A stretch of DNA of 64,000 nt from Pseudomonadota bacterium (GCA_021325655.1 JAJPGT010000060.1:1-64000); one strand, 5' to 3'; positions 36,845 to 45,106 are shown, numbered from the stretch's first letter. The notes: a model not told the origin generated them from the sequence alone. Numbers and translations are program-made.

Positions 36845-37634
36845 GGCTGTAAACGTTCATCGTGTCCTGGCGAATGTACCCGACCGTGGTTATGTTCAGC
36901 CGCTCGGCCAGCAGTACTGCCAGTGCGGTGGGTGAGGTGCGGGAGCAGACGATCGGGATCCCCATCACCGCGCTCTTCAGGAGCATCTCCGACGAGATGC
37001 GGCCCGAGCTGAGCAGGAGCTTCCCCCGGGGGCTGATACCGTTGAGCAGGCAGGCGCCCTGGATCTTGTCCAGCGTATTGTGGCGCCCGATGTCCTCGGC
37101 AACGACCAGCACGTCGCGCTCGTCGGCCAGCACGGAGGAGTGGCAGCCGCGCACCTGTCGGTAGAGCGACGCGTGCTCGTACAGGCGGCGCATCATCGCG
37201 TACAGGTGCCGCGGCGGCACCTGCAGGGCAGCTTCGACCCGGAACGGCTCGATGCGCTCCAGGTATGTCCCAAAGCTGGTGCCGCCGCCGCAGCCGGAGG
37301 TGAGGATCCGATGGGCCGGCTCGATCCGTGGCCGGTCGCCACGGAGCCGCACCTCCGCCAGGCGGTCCTCGACACAGACCCGCAGCAGCTCCACCTCCTC
37401 GGCACTCTGGATGAGGCCTTCCAGGTAGAGAAAGCCAAGCACCAGCTCGCGCACTTTCCAGGGCGAGCACATCAGCGTCACCAGCTCCGCCCCGTCCACG
37501 ACGATCGTCAGCCGGATCTCGCCGATGACGCCCCCGTCGACGACCTGCCAGGCGTCGCCCTGGAAGCGGATATAGCGGTGCGGCACGGCCGCCTCGGTCG
37601 ATGCCGCCAGGTCGAGCGGGACGGACTCAATCAT
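36822..37634 (-). CDS. fdhD: Formate dehydrogenase accessory sulfurtransferase FdhD
   Basis: 270 residues from an ATG at 37634; the frame extends to 37754 but overlaps fdhE there. Core motifs: VTLMCSPWKVRELVLGFLYL near 60, ILTSGCGGGTSFG near 130, and RQVRGCHSSVLADERDVLVV, AEDIGRHNTLDKIQG, LSSGRISSEMLLKSAVMGIP and SRTSPTALAVLLAERLNITT. FdhD transfers sulfur from a cysteine desulfurase to the molybdenum cofactor of formate dehydrogenase. The C-x-x-C of E. coli FdhD is reduced to one Cys here (GCGGG), a variation worth checking. The start overlaps the fdhE stop by 8 bp. No formate dehydrogenase gene is in the window. Confidence 0.9.
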   Translation of the reverse strand: MIESVPLDLAASTEAAVPHRYIRFQGDAWQVVDGGVIGEIRLTIVVDGAELVTLMCSPWKVRELVLGFLYLEGLIQSAEEVELLRVCVEDRLAEVRLRGDRPRIEPAHRILTSGCGGGTSFGTYLERIEPFRVEAALQVPPRHLYAMMRRLYEHASLYRQVRGCHSSVLADERDVLVVAEDIGRHNTLDKIQGACLLNGISPRGKLLLSSGRISSEMLLKSAVMGIPIVCSRTSPTALAVLLAERLNITTVGYIRQDTMNVYSHAWRIRG

Positions 37635-38244
37635 CGCGCCAGTCCTCTTCTTCCCCGGCTCCGGGCAGGCCCAGCTCCAGCTCGAACGCGGGTGACCCGG
37701 AGGATTCCGCGCCCGGCCAGCGGGTGAGGCAGCGCGGGCAACGGGAGGCTCCACCCTCGTCCGGCTCGCCCGCTGTGCCGCAGATCGGGCAGTAACGCCG
37801 CTGCCAGGGTACCAGGGCCAGGTGTTCGCTCGCCGCCTCGGCTGCGCGACGGAGCAGTGGCCGCGCCGCCAGCTCCAGCGCCTCGATCAGCACGTCGCGC
37901 GCTCGCCCAGCCGGCGCGGCGAGCTGTGCCAGGTGGTCGCGGTGGCCAACGAACGCCTCCTCCACCAGGCGCGCCGCGTCGAGCCGGCCTGCCGCCAGCC
38001 AGCGCACCGCCTCGGCCGCGACGTCGCCCTCGCGCTCCGACCACGACGCCAGCAGCCGCGCCGCAGTCCGCAGGACGAACGGGATGTCGAGCGCCAGCGA
38101 CTCTCCGTGCAGCAGCGGGACCCCGGCCTCGAGCTTGGCTCGCGCCCGCAGCCGGCCAAGCCGGCCGCCGGGGTGGCGGGGCTGCGCCGCCACGAACAGC
38201 GTGGCGGGAGAGTCGTGTTGGGCGGGGTTGCTGCCAGCCATCAT
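37627..38244 (-). CDS. FdhE-like formate dehydrogenase accessory protein
   Basis: 205 residues. The only strong motif is a zinc-ribbon-like YCPICGTAGEPDEGGASRCP with RC (Cys pairs C-x2-C and C-x2-C) at about 155-180. The Ala/Leu/Arg-rich helical N-terminal part with RARAKLEAGVPLLHG and FVLRTAARLLAS resembles FdhE, which binds iron through such cysteines and helps activation of FdhD-dependent formate dehydrogenases. It overlaps fdhD by 8 bp, supporting the call. The frame is open slightly further upstream. Confidence 0.7.
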   Translation of the reverse strand: MMAGSNPAQHDSPATLFVAAQPRHPGGRLGRLRARAKLEAGVPLLHGESLALDIPFVLRTAARLLASWSEREGDVAAEAVRWLAAGRLDAARLVEEAFVGHRDHLAQLAAPAGRARDVLIEALELAARPLLRRAAEAASEHLALVPWQRRYCPICGTAGEPDEGGASRCPRCLTRWPGAESSGSPAFELELGLPGAGEEEDWRDD

Positions 38245-38334
38245 GCTGCTCTGCCCCTCGCCGTATTCTGGCGGATTTCGGGGCCGGCTGACGCATCATT
38301 CCTCTCGCAATGGGCCGGCCGACGACAGCCTGAT

Positions 38335-38386
38335 GGTGTCATGACACCGGGATGGCGTTGCGTCGCCCCTGAGCGAGAGGTATACT
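38335..38386 (+). promoter_or_regulatory. Bactofilin promoter with a palindrome upstream
   Basis: TTGCGT (38358-38363), 17 bp, then TATACT (38381-38386), giving a leader of about 63 bases before the ATG at 38456. Ten bases upstream of the -35 lies a 14-bp perfect palindrome GGTGTCATGACACC (38335-38348), a good size and place for a dimeric regulator. The palindrome is also 91 bp upstream of the divergent fdhE gene and could serve it. Confidence 0.55.
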
Positions 38387-38455
38387 CGCCCTGGCCTCGC
38401 TCGGCCGGAGTCGGGCGGGAGATAGCTCCGGCTTCTCCCTGGCGCGGAGTGCAAC

Positions 38456-38995
38456 ATGTTCAATAAGAAGAGCGAAGAAAGCGAGTGGTCACGATTCTCG
38501 AAGGCGCTGTCGAATCGGGAGGCCGGGCGGGAAGACGCGACCGACACCCCGCCCGAGTCGACGCCTGCCCCGGCGGTCGCGACGAGCGCCCCGGCGAGGG
38601 CGCCCATGCAGGACGTGAACCTGACGGTTTCGCGCGCCCCCCAGCGGACGATCTCGAGCGACCTGGGCGATGACGTCGAGAGCATCATCGGCGAGCAGAG
38701 CACCTTCGAGGGGAACCTGCGCTCCGAGAGCTCCGTCCGGGTTCGGGGCACCGTGCAGGGCGAGCTTGAGTGCAAGCGGGCGGTCTTCATCGAGGAGAAG
38801 GCCAAGGTCAACGCGAAGGTGACCGGGGCGAGCATCGTGGTCGCCGGCGAGATCGACGGCCAGCTCTACTGCAACGGGCGGGTGGAGATCAAGCCGAGCG
38901 GGCGGGTGACGGGCGAGATCCACGCTGGAACCCTCATCATGCATGAGGGCGCCTTCTTCGAAGGGCAGCTCAAGATGGTCAAGCCCAGCGCCTAG
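38456..38995 (+). CDS. Bactofilin-family cytoskeletal protein
   Basis: 179 residues. The N-terminal 65 residues are hydrophilic (Ala/Pro/Thr-rich). The bactofilin beta-helix core follows: SIIGEQSTFEGNLRSESSVR, VRGTVQGELECKRAVFIEEK, AKVNAKVTGASIVVAGEIDG and RVTGEIHAGTLIMHEGAFFE. Bactofilins polymerise without nucleotide into membrane-bound filaments that localise wall enzymes or chromosome factors. A GGAG ribosome site is close to the ATG. A 33-aa membrane peptide gene follows 91 bp later. Confidence 0.9.
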   Translation: MFNKKSEESEWSRFSKALSNREAGREDATDTPPESTPAPAVATSAPARAPMQDVNLTVSRAPQRTISSDLGDDVESIIGEQSTFEGNLRSESSVRVRGTVQGELECKRAVFIEEKAKVNAKVTGASIVVAGEIDGQLYCNGRVEIKPSGRVTGEIHAGTLIMHEGAFFEGQLKMVKPSA

Positions 38996-39086
38996 CCTTC
39001 TTGGTCTGCATGGCCCGCGGCAGGCAGGGGACGCCAGGTGGGGCGGGGGAAGGTGGATTCCAGACAGCGTCTCGAGCGGAGGAACT

Positions 39087-39188
39087 GTGGTTCTCGGCGA
39101 ATCCCTTGAACTGGTCGTTGTCTTCTTCGTCATCCTTCTGAACCTCGTGCTGCTCGTGCTCATCCAGCGCTGGTCGGGTCTCACCTAG
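39087..39188 (+). CDS. Small single-pass membrane protein (33 aa)
   Basis: A GTG at 39087 follows GGAGG (39078-39082) by 4 bases. The frame reads MVLGESLELVVVFFVILLNL and VLLVLIQRWSGLT before TAG at 39186-39188. Residues 8-26 are one strongly hydrophobic helix, ending in a basic QRW tail, so it should insert with the C-terminus in the cytoplasm. It lies 91 bp behind bactofilin on the same strand. No family is recognised; a membrane partner of the bactofilin filament is a reasonable guess. Confidence 0.5.
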   Translation: MVLGESLELVVVFFVILLNLVLLVLIQRWSGLT

Positions 39189-39215
39189 CCTGGCCGAGCG
39201 CTGCCGGCCAGGCCA

Positions 39216-41450
39216 TCACTCGTCCGAGCATCCTGGCGGGGCGTTGGCCTCGGGGCAGCGCGGCTCCACCAGCCAGATCGACACCCCATCCGTCACCAGC
39301 TCCAGCTCCGCCCTCCCCGCCGCGTAGACCGGCGTCCGCCGGACACCTGGGGGTAGCTCCGAGGCGGCAGTGACGACCAGCTCCGGGCTGATCGCCCGAA
39401 CCGTCTCGGTCGCGCGCCAGCTCGTCGCGTCGGCTCTCGGAAGCCGCAGTACCAGGCGCCGTCCCGCTCGCAGCACGGGCATGGCGTGCTCCAGGCCCGC
39501 CGGGAGCAGAACGTCCACCCGCCCGAGGCTCAGCCGCACGCTGGCCCCCTGCTCGTCGGCCTGCTCGACGACCAGCCACGCCCCGCCGCCCAGATCGACC
39601 GTCTGGCCGGGCCGCGCCGGGCGGGTCTCGGCCGCGCGCGGCGCCTGTCCCACTGGAGCGATCAGCAGACGGGCCGGGTAGCGCGCTAGCGTCGCCGCGA
39701 GCTGGCTGTCCGCCTGTGGTGACGTCTGGACCGCCAGGTCCAGCGTCTGCTCCCGGAACAGAAGGCGCCCGCCCACGTCGGCGGCGAGCGAGCCGCCGGA
39801 GCCTGCGCCACCGATGAGCACGCGCACCCCCGTGGGACTCCGGGCGAACACCGCTCCCGCCTGGCTCGCCTGCAGGAACACCACGTGGAGCAGGCCGTCG
39901 CCGGAGGCGGGCCAGATCAGGATGCCCAGCAGTGCCAGCCCGCTCCCCAGGCCGACGATGGCCTGGCGGCCCGGTGTGAGCAGCGCCGCGAGGCGCGGTA
40001 GTCGGGCGCGCGCGGTGGTGCTGGTGAGGGCGAGCCAGAGCGCCAGGCCCAGGTAGTACCCGGCCACCAGCGGCTCTGGCAGGGCGCCAAACCGGAGCAG
40101 CAGGCCGGGCAGGCTGGCGGCCAGGTGAATCGGGACGAGCAGCAGCTCAGCACCGAGCCAGGCGGGGCCGGCGGCCAGGCTGCCGAGCAGGTCCGACCAG
40201 CCGAGCAGGGTGAGCGGCGCCCCCAGCGCCATGGCGAACGGCACCACCGGCACCACCACCAGGTTGGCCGGCAGCGCCGCCAGCGGGAGGCTCTGGAAGC
40301 GGAGCAGGGTGAGGGGGAGTGTGAAGACGGCGGCTGCGAGGCTGGAGGCGAGCGCGGCGGCAAACCAGCCGGGCAGTCGGGCGAGCGCTCGCTGCAGTCG
40401 CGGCGCCAGCGTCACCAGGCCGAGAGTGGCCAGCGCCGAGAGCTGAAAGCCGAGGTCCTGGAGCAGCGAGGGATCGACGCCGACCATGAGCGCCGCAGCC
40501 GCAGCGAGCCCACTGAGCGGATCGCTCGGGCGCCCGACGGCGGAGGCGAGCAGCGCCAGCCCGGCCATCAGCGCGGCGCGAACGGCCGAGGGCGGCGCCC
40601 CGACCAGCAACGTGAACAGCAGCACCGCCGCCAGCGCTGGCAGCCACGAGCGGCGGCGACCAACCACGGCCAGGCTGAGCGCTTGCAGCAGCCCCGCCAC
40701 GACGGAGATGTTGAAGCCGGAAACGGCAACGACGTGGCTGGTGCCCGATGCCGCTAAGTCCGCCCGTAGCTCGGGGCGGAGGCCCGCCTGGTTGCCGAGC
40801 AGGATGCCGGTTATCAGCGAGGCGTGCGGCTCGGCCAGCCAGCGCTCCACGTTGCCGCCGAGCCAGCGCCGGACCGGCCCGAGTGGCCCGATCCCGCCGG
40901 GCTCTGCCCGCTGCAGCACCTGAAGGCGGGGGAACGTCATCACGTCGTGTACGCCGGCCCGCCGCAGCAGTGCGGCCTCGGGGAAACCGGGCTGATCCTG
41001 GGCCTCCGCCAGGAGGCCGTGTAGCTCCACCCGGTTGCCTGGCTCGATCGCCCGGCCAGCCCGGACGACCACCTGCACCGCGCCGCGCGCAGGCTCCCAG
41101 CGGCCATCCCGACGCGCGGCGTCGACGTCGGCCACAAAGCGGGTAGCCGCGCCGGCCGGGCGTGGCTCGTCGCGGACGACGGCGTGCAGCGTCACCTCGC
41201 CGCGCCAGGTGGCGAGCGGGTCGAGCATCGCCGCCGGGAGCCAGAGGCCAGCGCGCACCACACCCAGCAGCAACGCCGCGCCCGCCCCGCACAGGAGCAG
41301 ACCGGCCGGGTGGCCGCGTGCCAGCGGCACCGCCAGCGCCAGGGCGCCGGCCAGCAGTGCGGCGGACAGGATCAGCTCTGCTGAGGGCGAGAGCAGGAGC
41401 GCCAGCAGGCACCCGGCAAGCCAGGCACTGGCCAGGACAAGCGCGCCCAG
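39216..41450 (-). CDS. comEC: ComEC/Rec2 DNA-uptake channel
   Basis: About 744 residues. An OB-like soluble region (GEVTLHAVVRDEPRPAGAAT) and the Competence domain (NVERWLAEPHASLITGILLG, TSHVVAVSGFNISVVAGLLQ, GAPPSAVRAALMAGLALLAS, LLQDLGFQLSALATLGLVTL) are clear. The C-terminal part is a degenerate beta-lactamase-like domain. ComEC takes single-stranded DNA across the inner membrane. The first usual start is a GTG at 41330, but the frame is open and hydrophobic upstream (LVLASAWLAGCLLALLLSPS), up to a CTG at 41450 placed 4 bases after GGAGGGGGA, so a non-ATG start or an N-terminal loss must be considered. Confidence 0.85.
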   Translation of the reverse strand: MGALVLASAWLAGCLLALLLSPSAELILSAALLAGALALAVPLARGHPAGLLLCGAGAALLLGVVRAGLWLPAAMLDPLATWRGEVTLHAVVRDEPRPAGAATRFVADVDAARRDGRWEPARGAVQVVVRAGRAIEPGNRVELHGLLAEAQDQPGFPEAALLRRAGVHDVMTFPRLQVLQRAEPGGIGPLGPVRRWLGGNVERWLAEPHASLITGILLGNQAGLRPELRADLAASGTSHVVAVSGFNISVVAGLLQALSLAVVGRRRSWLPALAAVLLFTLLVGAPPSAVRAALMAGLALLASAVGRPSDPLSGLAAAAALMVGVDPSLLQDLGFQLSALATLGLVTLAPRLQRALARLPGWFAAALASSLAAAVFTLPLTLLRFQSLPLAALPANLVVVPVVPFAMALGAPLTLLGWSDLLGSLAAGPAWLGAELLLVPIHLAASLPGLLLRFGALPEPLVAGYYLGLALWLALTSTTARARLPRLAALLTPGRQAIVGLGSGLALLGILIWPASGDGLLHVVFLQASQAGAVFARSPTGVRVLIGGAGSGGSLAADVGGRLLFREQTLDLAVQTSPQADSQLAATLARYPARLLIAPVGQAPRAAETRPARPGQTVDLGGGAWLVVEQADEQGASVRLSLGRVDVLLPAGLEHAMPVLRAGRRLVLRLPRADATSWRATETVRAISPELVVTAASELPPGVRRTPVYAAGRAELELVTDGVSIWLVEPRCPEANAPPGCSDE

Positions 41451-41606
41451 GTGTCCCCCTCCGCCGCCGCCCCACCGCGCCGAGCCACTGCGCGGGCTGC
41501 CCGCCCCGGCCGTGACGCCGTGAAGCCGATGTTAGACCACTACCCCAGGAGAACAGCGGCGTGCTACGGTTATCACACCAGACTCCGAAGCGCAACGAGG
41601 CCGCGC

Positions 41607-42002
41607 ATGAGGTTCGAGGTCGACACATGGGAGCTCCGACGCCGCGTCCGCCGCGCGAGCGGGAATCCCTTTCTGCGCGGGATGCGCTACCAGCGGGTGG
41701 AGCTGTTCCCCCAGGACCAGCGCTGGTGGGCCGGGCGGCAGCGGCGTCGCGCCTGGATCTATCTGGACGAGCTGGATTTCGACGGAACCTGCTACGTCCA
41801 GCAGCTCAACCCGTTGGCCTATCAGCGCTTCGTGCAGTTGCTGCGCGACCTGCTCGACGTCGAACAGATCGAGATCCAGCCGCTGTCCCAGGCGAGTCGC
41901 GGCCTGTTCACGCTGGCCCCGGCCAGCCCGCCGCTACTGCACCGTCACCAGGTCGCGCAGTCGGTTGAAGGTCGCCTCGTTGACCAGCTTGGCGGTCCGT
42001 AG
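41607..42002 (+). CDS. Hypothetical protein (131 aa)
   Basis: 131 residues from an ATG at 41607. It is globular-looking: MRFEVDTWELRRRVRRASGN, YQRVELFPQDQRWW, RAWIYLDELDFDGTCYVQQL and YQRFVQLLRDLLDVEQIEIQ. The frame continues 156 bp to the left, but only this part has protein-like composition. The last 20 codons overlap the end of comEA on the opposite strand (41934-42002). No family, signal or membrane segment is recognised. It sits between comEC and comEA, both on the other strand. Confidence 0.55.
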   Translation: MRFEVDTWELRRRVRRASGNPFLRGMRYQRVELFPQDQRWWAGRQRRRAWIYLDELDFDGTCYVQQLNPLAYQRFVQLLRDLLDVEQIEIQPLSQASRGLFTLAPASPPLLHRHQVAQSVEGRLVDQLGGP

Positions 42003-42533
42003 CTCGTCGACCGAGCGGAACCCGCCCGCGTCCTCGCGATACTTCACGATGCGCGCCGCGGTCACGGGGCCGATGCCGGGCAGCGCCTCCAGCTCGGCGG
42101 CGCTCGCGGTGTTGAGGTTCAGCGGCCCCGGGGCTGGCGTAGGACCCGCGGGCCGCGGTCCCGCGGTGGGCGCGACGGCCGGGACGATGACGTGCTGCCC
42201 ATCCTTCAGCGGGGCAGCGAGGTTCAGGGAGTGGATCTCCGCGCCGTCGGTCACCCCGCCCGCCGCTGCGACAGCATCCTGAATCCGCTGGCCCTCTTCG
42301 AGCGTGTAGACCCCCGGCTGCCGCACTGCGCCGCTGACGTGTACCAGGAGCATCGCCGGGCGCGTGGGCAGCGGCGTCGGCTCGGCCAGCGCCAGCCCAG
42401 CGGGCGTCGCCGCGGCGGGGGCCCGTTGCGGCCCGAGCAGCGGCTCAACCGGGCCGCGCACAGCAAACCCGACGATGAAGGCGACCACTCCGATGAGCGC
42501 CATCCGCGCCCTGCCGGCCAGCCACGCCCGCAT
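41934..42533 (-). CDS. comEA: ComEA-type DNA-binding competence protein
   Basis: 199 residues from an ATG at 42533 (AGGAGGGCGGG just ahead). One N-terminal membrane helix (MALIGVVAFIVGFAVRG), then an SLBB-like domain (VHVSGAVRQPGVYTLEEGQR, IQDAVAAAGGVTDGAEIHSL, NLAAPLKDGQHVIVPA), a proline-rich linker and a C-terminal helix-hairpin-helix domain: LNLNTASAAELEALPGIGPV, TAARIVKYREDAGGFRSVDE and LRTAKLVNEATFNRLRDLVT. It binds incoming double-stranded DNA at the outer face of the membrane and hands it to ComEC, whose gene is on the same strand 484 bp further. Confidence 0.9.
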   Translation of the reverse strand: MRAWLAGRARMALIGVVAFIVGFAVRGPVEPLLGPQRAPAAATPAGLALAEPTPLPTRPAMLLVHVSGAVRQPGVYTLEEGQRIQDAVAAAGGVTDGAEIHSLNLAAPLKDGQHVIVPAVAPTAGPRPAGPTPAPGPLNLNTASAAELEALPGIGPVTAARIVKYREDAGGFRSVDELRTAKLVNEATFNRLRDLVTVQ

Positions 42534-42617
42534 CCCGCCCTCCTGCCCTGAGCACGCCGCGATAGCGGTATCAGGATACGCAACAGGCACGCCGAGAAAC
42601 AGCGGGCCGCGCTCGAT

Positions 42618-42842
42618 TCAGAGGCGGTTGACGAGCACGCTGGCGAGGGAGACGAGCACGAAGACGATGGCCAGGCCAATGGTGAAGTTGAACAGCGTAC
42701 GCTCCACCCCGCGCCGGGTGCGGTAGATGGACGAGTCTGAGGTGAAGGTGGCGGAGAAGCCCGAGCCGCGGGCCTGCAGCATGATCACGACAATAAGGAC
42801 GACCGCGACGAGGATCTGGACGATGTTGAGATACGTTTGCAC
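42618..42842 (-). CDS. secG: Preprotein translocase subunit SecG
   Basis: 74 residues, two hydrophobic helices separated by a loop: LNIVQILVAVVLIVVIMLQA, the conserved FS-x-F segment in GSGFSATFTSDSSIYRTRRG and VERTLFNFTIGLAIVFVLVS. These are the marks of SecG, which assists SecYEG-SecA export. A TATACT on the minus strand (complement of 42874-42879) lies about 32 bases upstream of the start and may be its -10 box. The length fits the family. Confidence 0.9.
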   Translation of the reverse strand: MQTYLNIVQILVAVVLIVVIMLQARGSGFSATFTSDSSIYRTRRGVERTLFNFTIGLAIVFVLVSLASVLVNRL

Positions 42843-42902
42843 CGAGGCGCTCCTCTGGTCTCTGCGACCCCACAGTATACCGCCAACCGGGCGCTGGCCG
42901 CC

Positions 42903-44204
42903 CTAGCTGGCGGCGACCGCCTCGGCCAGCTCCCCGGAGCCGACCGCCTCGGCCTTCTCGTAGTACAGCCGCAGCAGGACCCGCGAGACTTTGTCCGGGT
43001 CGTGGCGCAGCGGGTTGCGATCGTCCACTACGTCGGCGAAGACCACGCGCGGGCTGTCGGGCAGATCGGTCGGCTCGATCGGCGCCACGGCCGACACCCG
43101 CCATTCGGGCGGGATCGTTGCGCTCACGTTGTTATTGGCGATGACGAAGTGGAAAGGGTTGGCGTTCAGGTGCTGCTGGATCGCGCGGACGTGGTCCGCG
43201 ACGCTGAAGCCATCCGTCTCCCCGCGCTGCGTCGCCACGTTGCAGATGTACACCTTGAGCGCGTCGCTGGCCAGGATCGCCTTGGCGATCCCCTCGACCA
43301 TGAGGTTCGGCAGCACGCTGGTGTACAGGCTGCCCGGCCCGACCACGACGATGTCGGCCTCCAGGATCGCCTTGACCGCCTCGGGGTACGCGGCCGGGTG
43401 CTCCGGCTGCATGTAGAGCCGCTTGATCGGCTGGGTGCTCTTGGAGATCTCGGATTCCCCGCGCACGTGGTCGTCCCCTTCGAGCTGGGCGCACAGGGTG
43501 ACGTTATCCAGCGTCGAGGGGAGGATCTGACCCCGCACGGCCAGCACCCGCGAGGCCTCGCGGATCGCCTCCTCGAAGTTGCCCGTAATGCCGGACATGG
43601 CGACGATGAATAGGTTGCCGAAGGAATGGCCCTCCAGGTCCGAGCCGCGGCCGAAGCGGTACTGGAAGAGCCGTGCCATCAGCGGCTCGGCCTCGGCCAG
43701 CGCCACGATGCAGTTGCGGAAGTCGCCCGGAGGCAGCACCCCGAGCTCGCGGCGGAGCCGGCCCGAGGAGCCGCCGTCATCGGCCACAGTGACGATGGCG
43801 GTGACGTTGGAGGTGTAGGCCTTCAGGCCGCGCAGCAGGGTGCTCAGGCCGGTGCCGCCGCCGATGGCGACGATCTTCGGCCCCCGCGCTCGGTAGCGGT
43901 AGTTGTAGATCTGGTCGACCAGGTCGGCTCCGTTGGGGGCGACGGTATCGAGCACGGACTTGTTCAACCGCCAGAGCGCGAACGAGGCGACGGCGACGCC
44001 GACGGTGATGAACAGCGTTGCCCGCACCGTGCGTGGCAGGAACTGGAGCGTCGCCGGGCCGGCTTCCTCCGGCAGCGGCACGTTCCGGTACAGCTCGACG
44101 AGCAGGTACGCGATCCCAAGGCTCAGGGCAACCAGCCCGACCACCAGCAGGGCGATCCAGCGCTTCAGGTGCATCCCCGGGTACAGCAGCTTGAGAATCT
44201 TCAT
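42903..44204 (-). CDS. YvcK-family (CofD-like) UDP-GlcNAc-binding protein
   Basis: 433 residues. Two N-terminal helices (WIALLVVGLVALSLGIAYLL; VRATLFITVGVAVASFALWR) precede the CofD-like domain: KIVAIGGGTGLSTLLRGLKA, TAIVTVADDGGSSGRLRREL and GVLPPGDFRNCIVALAEAEP, then ADIVVVGPGSLYTSVLPNLM and YICNVATQRGETDGFS. These bind UDP-sugar in YvcK, which controls carbon use and cell-wall metabolism. The extra membrane part is common in Chloroflexota and Actinobacteria versions. It precedes secG by 60 bp. Confidence 0.9.
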   Translation of the reverse strand: MKILKLLYPGMHLKRWIALLVVGLVALSLGIAYLLVELYRNVPLPEEAGPATLQFLPRTVRATLFITVGVAVASFALWRLNKSVLDTVAPNGADLVDQIYNYRYRARGPKIVAIGGGTGLSTLLRGLKAYTSNVTAIVTVADDGGSSGRLRRELGVLPPGDFRNCIVALAEAEPLMARLFQYRFGRGSDLEGHSFGNLFIVAMSGITGNFEEAIREASRVLAVRGQILPSTLDNVTLCAQLEGDDHVRGESEISKSTQPIKRLYMQPEHPAAYPEAVKAILEADIVVVGPGSLYTSVLPNLMVEGIAKAILASDALKVYICNVATQRGETDGFSVADHVRAIQQHLNANPFHFVIANNNVSATIPPEWRVSAVAPIEPTDLPDSPRVVFADVVDDRNPLRHDPDKVSRVLLRLYYEKAEAVGSGELAEAVAAS

Positions 44205-44219
44205 CGCACCACCTATCTG

Positions 44220-44573
44220 TCAGCGTACGTCGAGCACCCGCGAGGTAAGAAAGCTGACCACACTTACGGTCAGCGCTCCGAGGAAGGCCCCACGGAATCC
44301 CTCGACGTGTACCCCTCCGCCGCCCGGCAGGTGCGCTGAGAGCCAGAAGACCACCGCGTTCACCACCAGCAGGAACAGCCCGAGCGTAACGATGGTGAGC
44401 GGCAGCGTCAGCAGCACGAGGATCGGACGGACGACAGCGTTCAGAATTCCCAGGACAAGCGCGAAGACAACGGCCGCCTCAACACTCTCAACCCGGAGCA
44501 GCGGGCGAAACAGCGCGCTTGCGATCAGCACAGCGACGGCAGCCGCGAGCACGCGGAGCAAGAAGCGTTCCAA
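44220..44573 (-). CDS. Phage-holin-family (YvlD-like) small membrane protein
   Basis: 117 residues from a TTG at 44573, which has GGAG 6 bases ahead; the frame is open to 44882, but the upstream part looks like noise. Three or four hydrophobic segments: VLAAAVAVLIASALFRPLL, AVVFALVLGILNAVVRPILV, LLTLPLTIVTLGLFLLVVNA, and GAFLGALTVSVVSFLTSRVL. N-A-x-x-RP-I-L and LP-x-T-x-x-T-L-G are family marks of the Mem_trans/holin-like DUF360 group, common and not of phage origin. Function unknown. The gene is 15 bp upstream of yvcK and probably co-transcribed. Confidence 0.75.
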   Translation of the reverse strand: MERFLLRVLAAAVAVLIASALFRPLLRVESVEAAVVFALVLGILNAVVRPILVLLTLPLTIVTLGLFLLVVNAVVFWLSAHLPGGGGVHVEGFRGAFLGALTVSVVSFLTSRVLDVR

Positions 44574-44979
44574 TCGCGACTCCGAAGCAGCCCCAACAGC
44601 GCCCCGCAGGTTGTCAGGACAGCCGCCGCGAGTGTAGCGCACGGGCGGGCAGAAGTTCAACGCCCGCCGAAGCGCAGGTGCAGGGTCGCCACGCCCGGGT
44701 CGGCGTCCGCTCCAGCCCCAGCGCGCACAACCGTGGGCTCCTCGAGCCGCCCTCACTGGGGGATAGCAGCCAGGCTCTGCGCCTCCGCCAGCAGAGCGCC
44801 ATCGCCAACACCAGCATGGCCGAGTCGTGGGAGCGCTGTCCACGCGGCTCCCGCGAGGCTGGCACCCGGGTGAACGCCTCAAAGCCTCTGGTCAGGTGCT
44901 CCCTGCATGGCCCCGTTAGGATCCGGCTAGAATTAAAAGTCCCCTAAGAGCTTCTTAAACTGCTAGCCCCTTCGGAGTA
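44574..44979. other. Intergenic, no gene recognised
   Basis: About 400 bp between the small membrane protein gene (minus strand) and the ABC operon promoter (plus strand). The right part (44920-44975) is AT-rich and includes AATTAAAAG and TTCTTAAAC, unlike the surroundings, which suggests a regulatory segment. Open frames here are GC-driven shadows. Confidence 0.4.
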
Positions 44980-45029
44980 TTGGCTTCCGGCGCCAGATAC
45001 GCTACCATCGCTCTCAAACATTGTGAGAG
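44980..45029 (+). promoter_or_regulatory. Promoter of the ABC importer operon with an inverted repeat at the start site
   Basis: TTGGCT (44980-44985), 17 bp, then TACCAT (45003-45008). Transcription would begin near 45015, inside CTCTCA-N7-TGAGAG (45011-45029), a dyad symmetry with 6-bp arms, placed as a repressor operator would be. The leader to the ATG at 45107 is about 90 bases and has no recognised riboswitch. Confidence 0.5.
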
Positions 45030-45106
45030 GACGCGCGGATGGCGGATCGCTGACGCCACGGTGAAGGGCTACGCGACGTGGAGCGTCGCGAAAAGGAGTG
45101 CTGACG

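Noticed and set aside
40147..41628. 493-codon minus-strand frame overlapping comEC
   Set aside because: Arg/Gly/Ala-rich, without hydrophobic helices, and lies in another frame of comEC, which has clear motifs.
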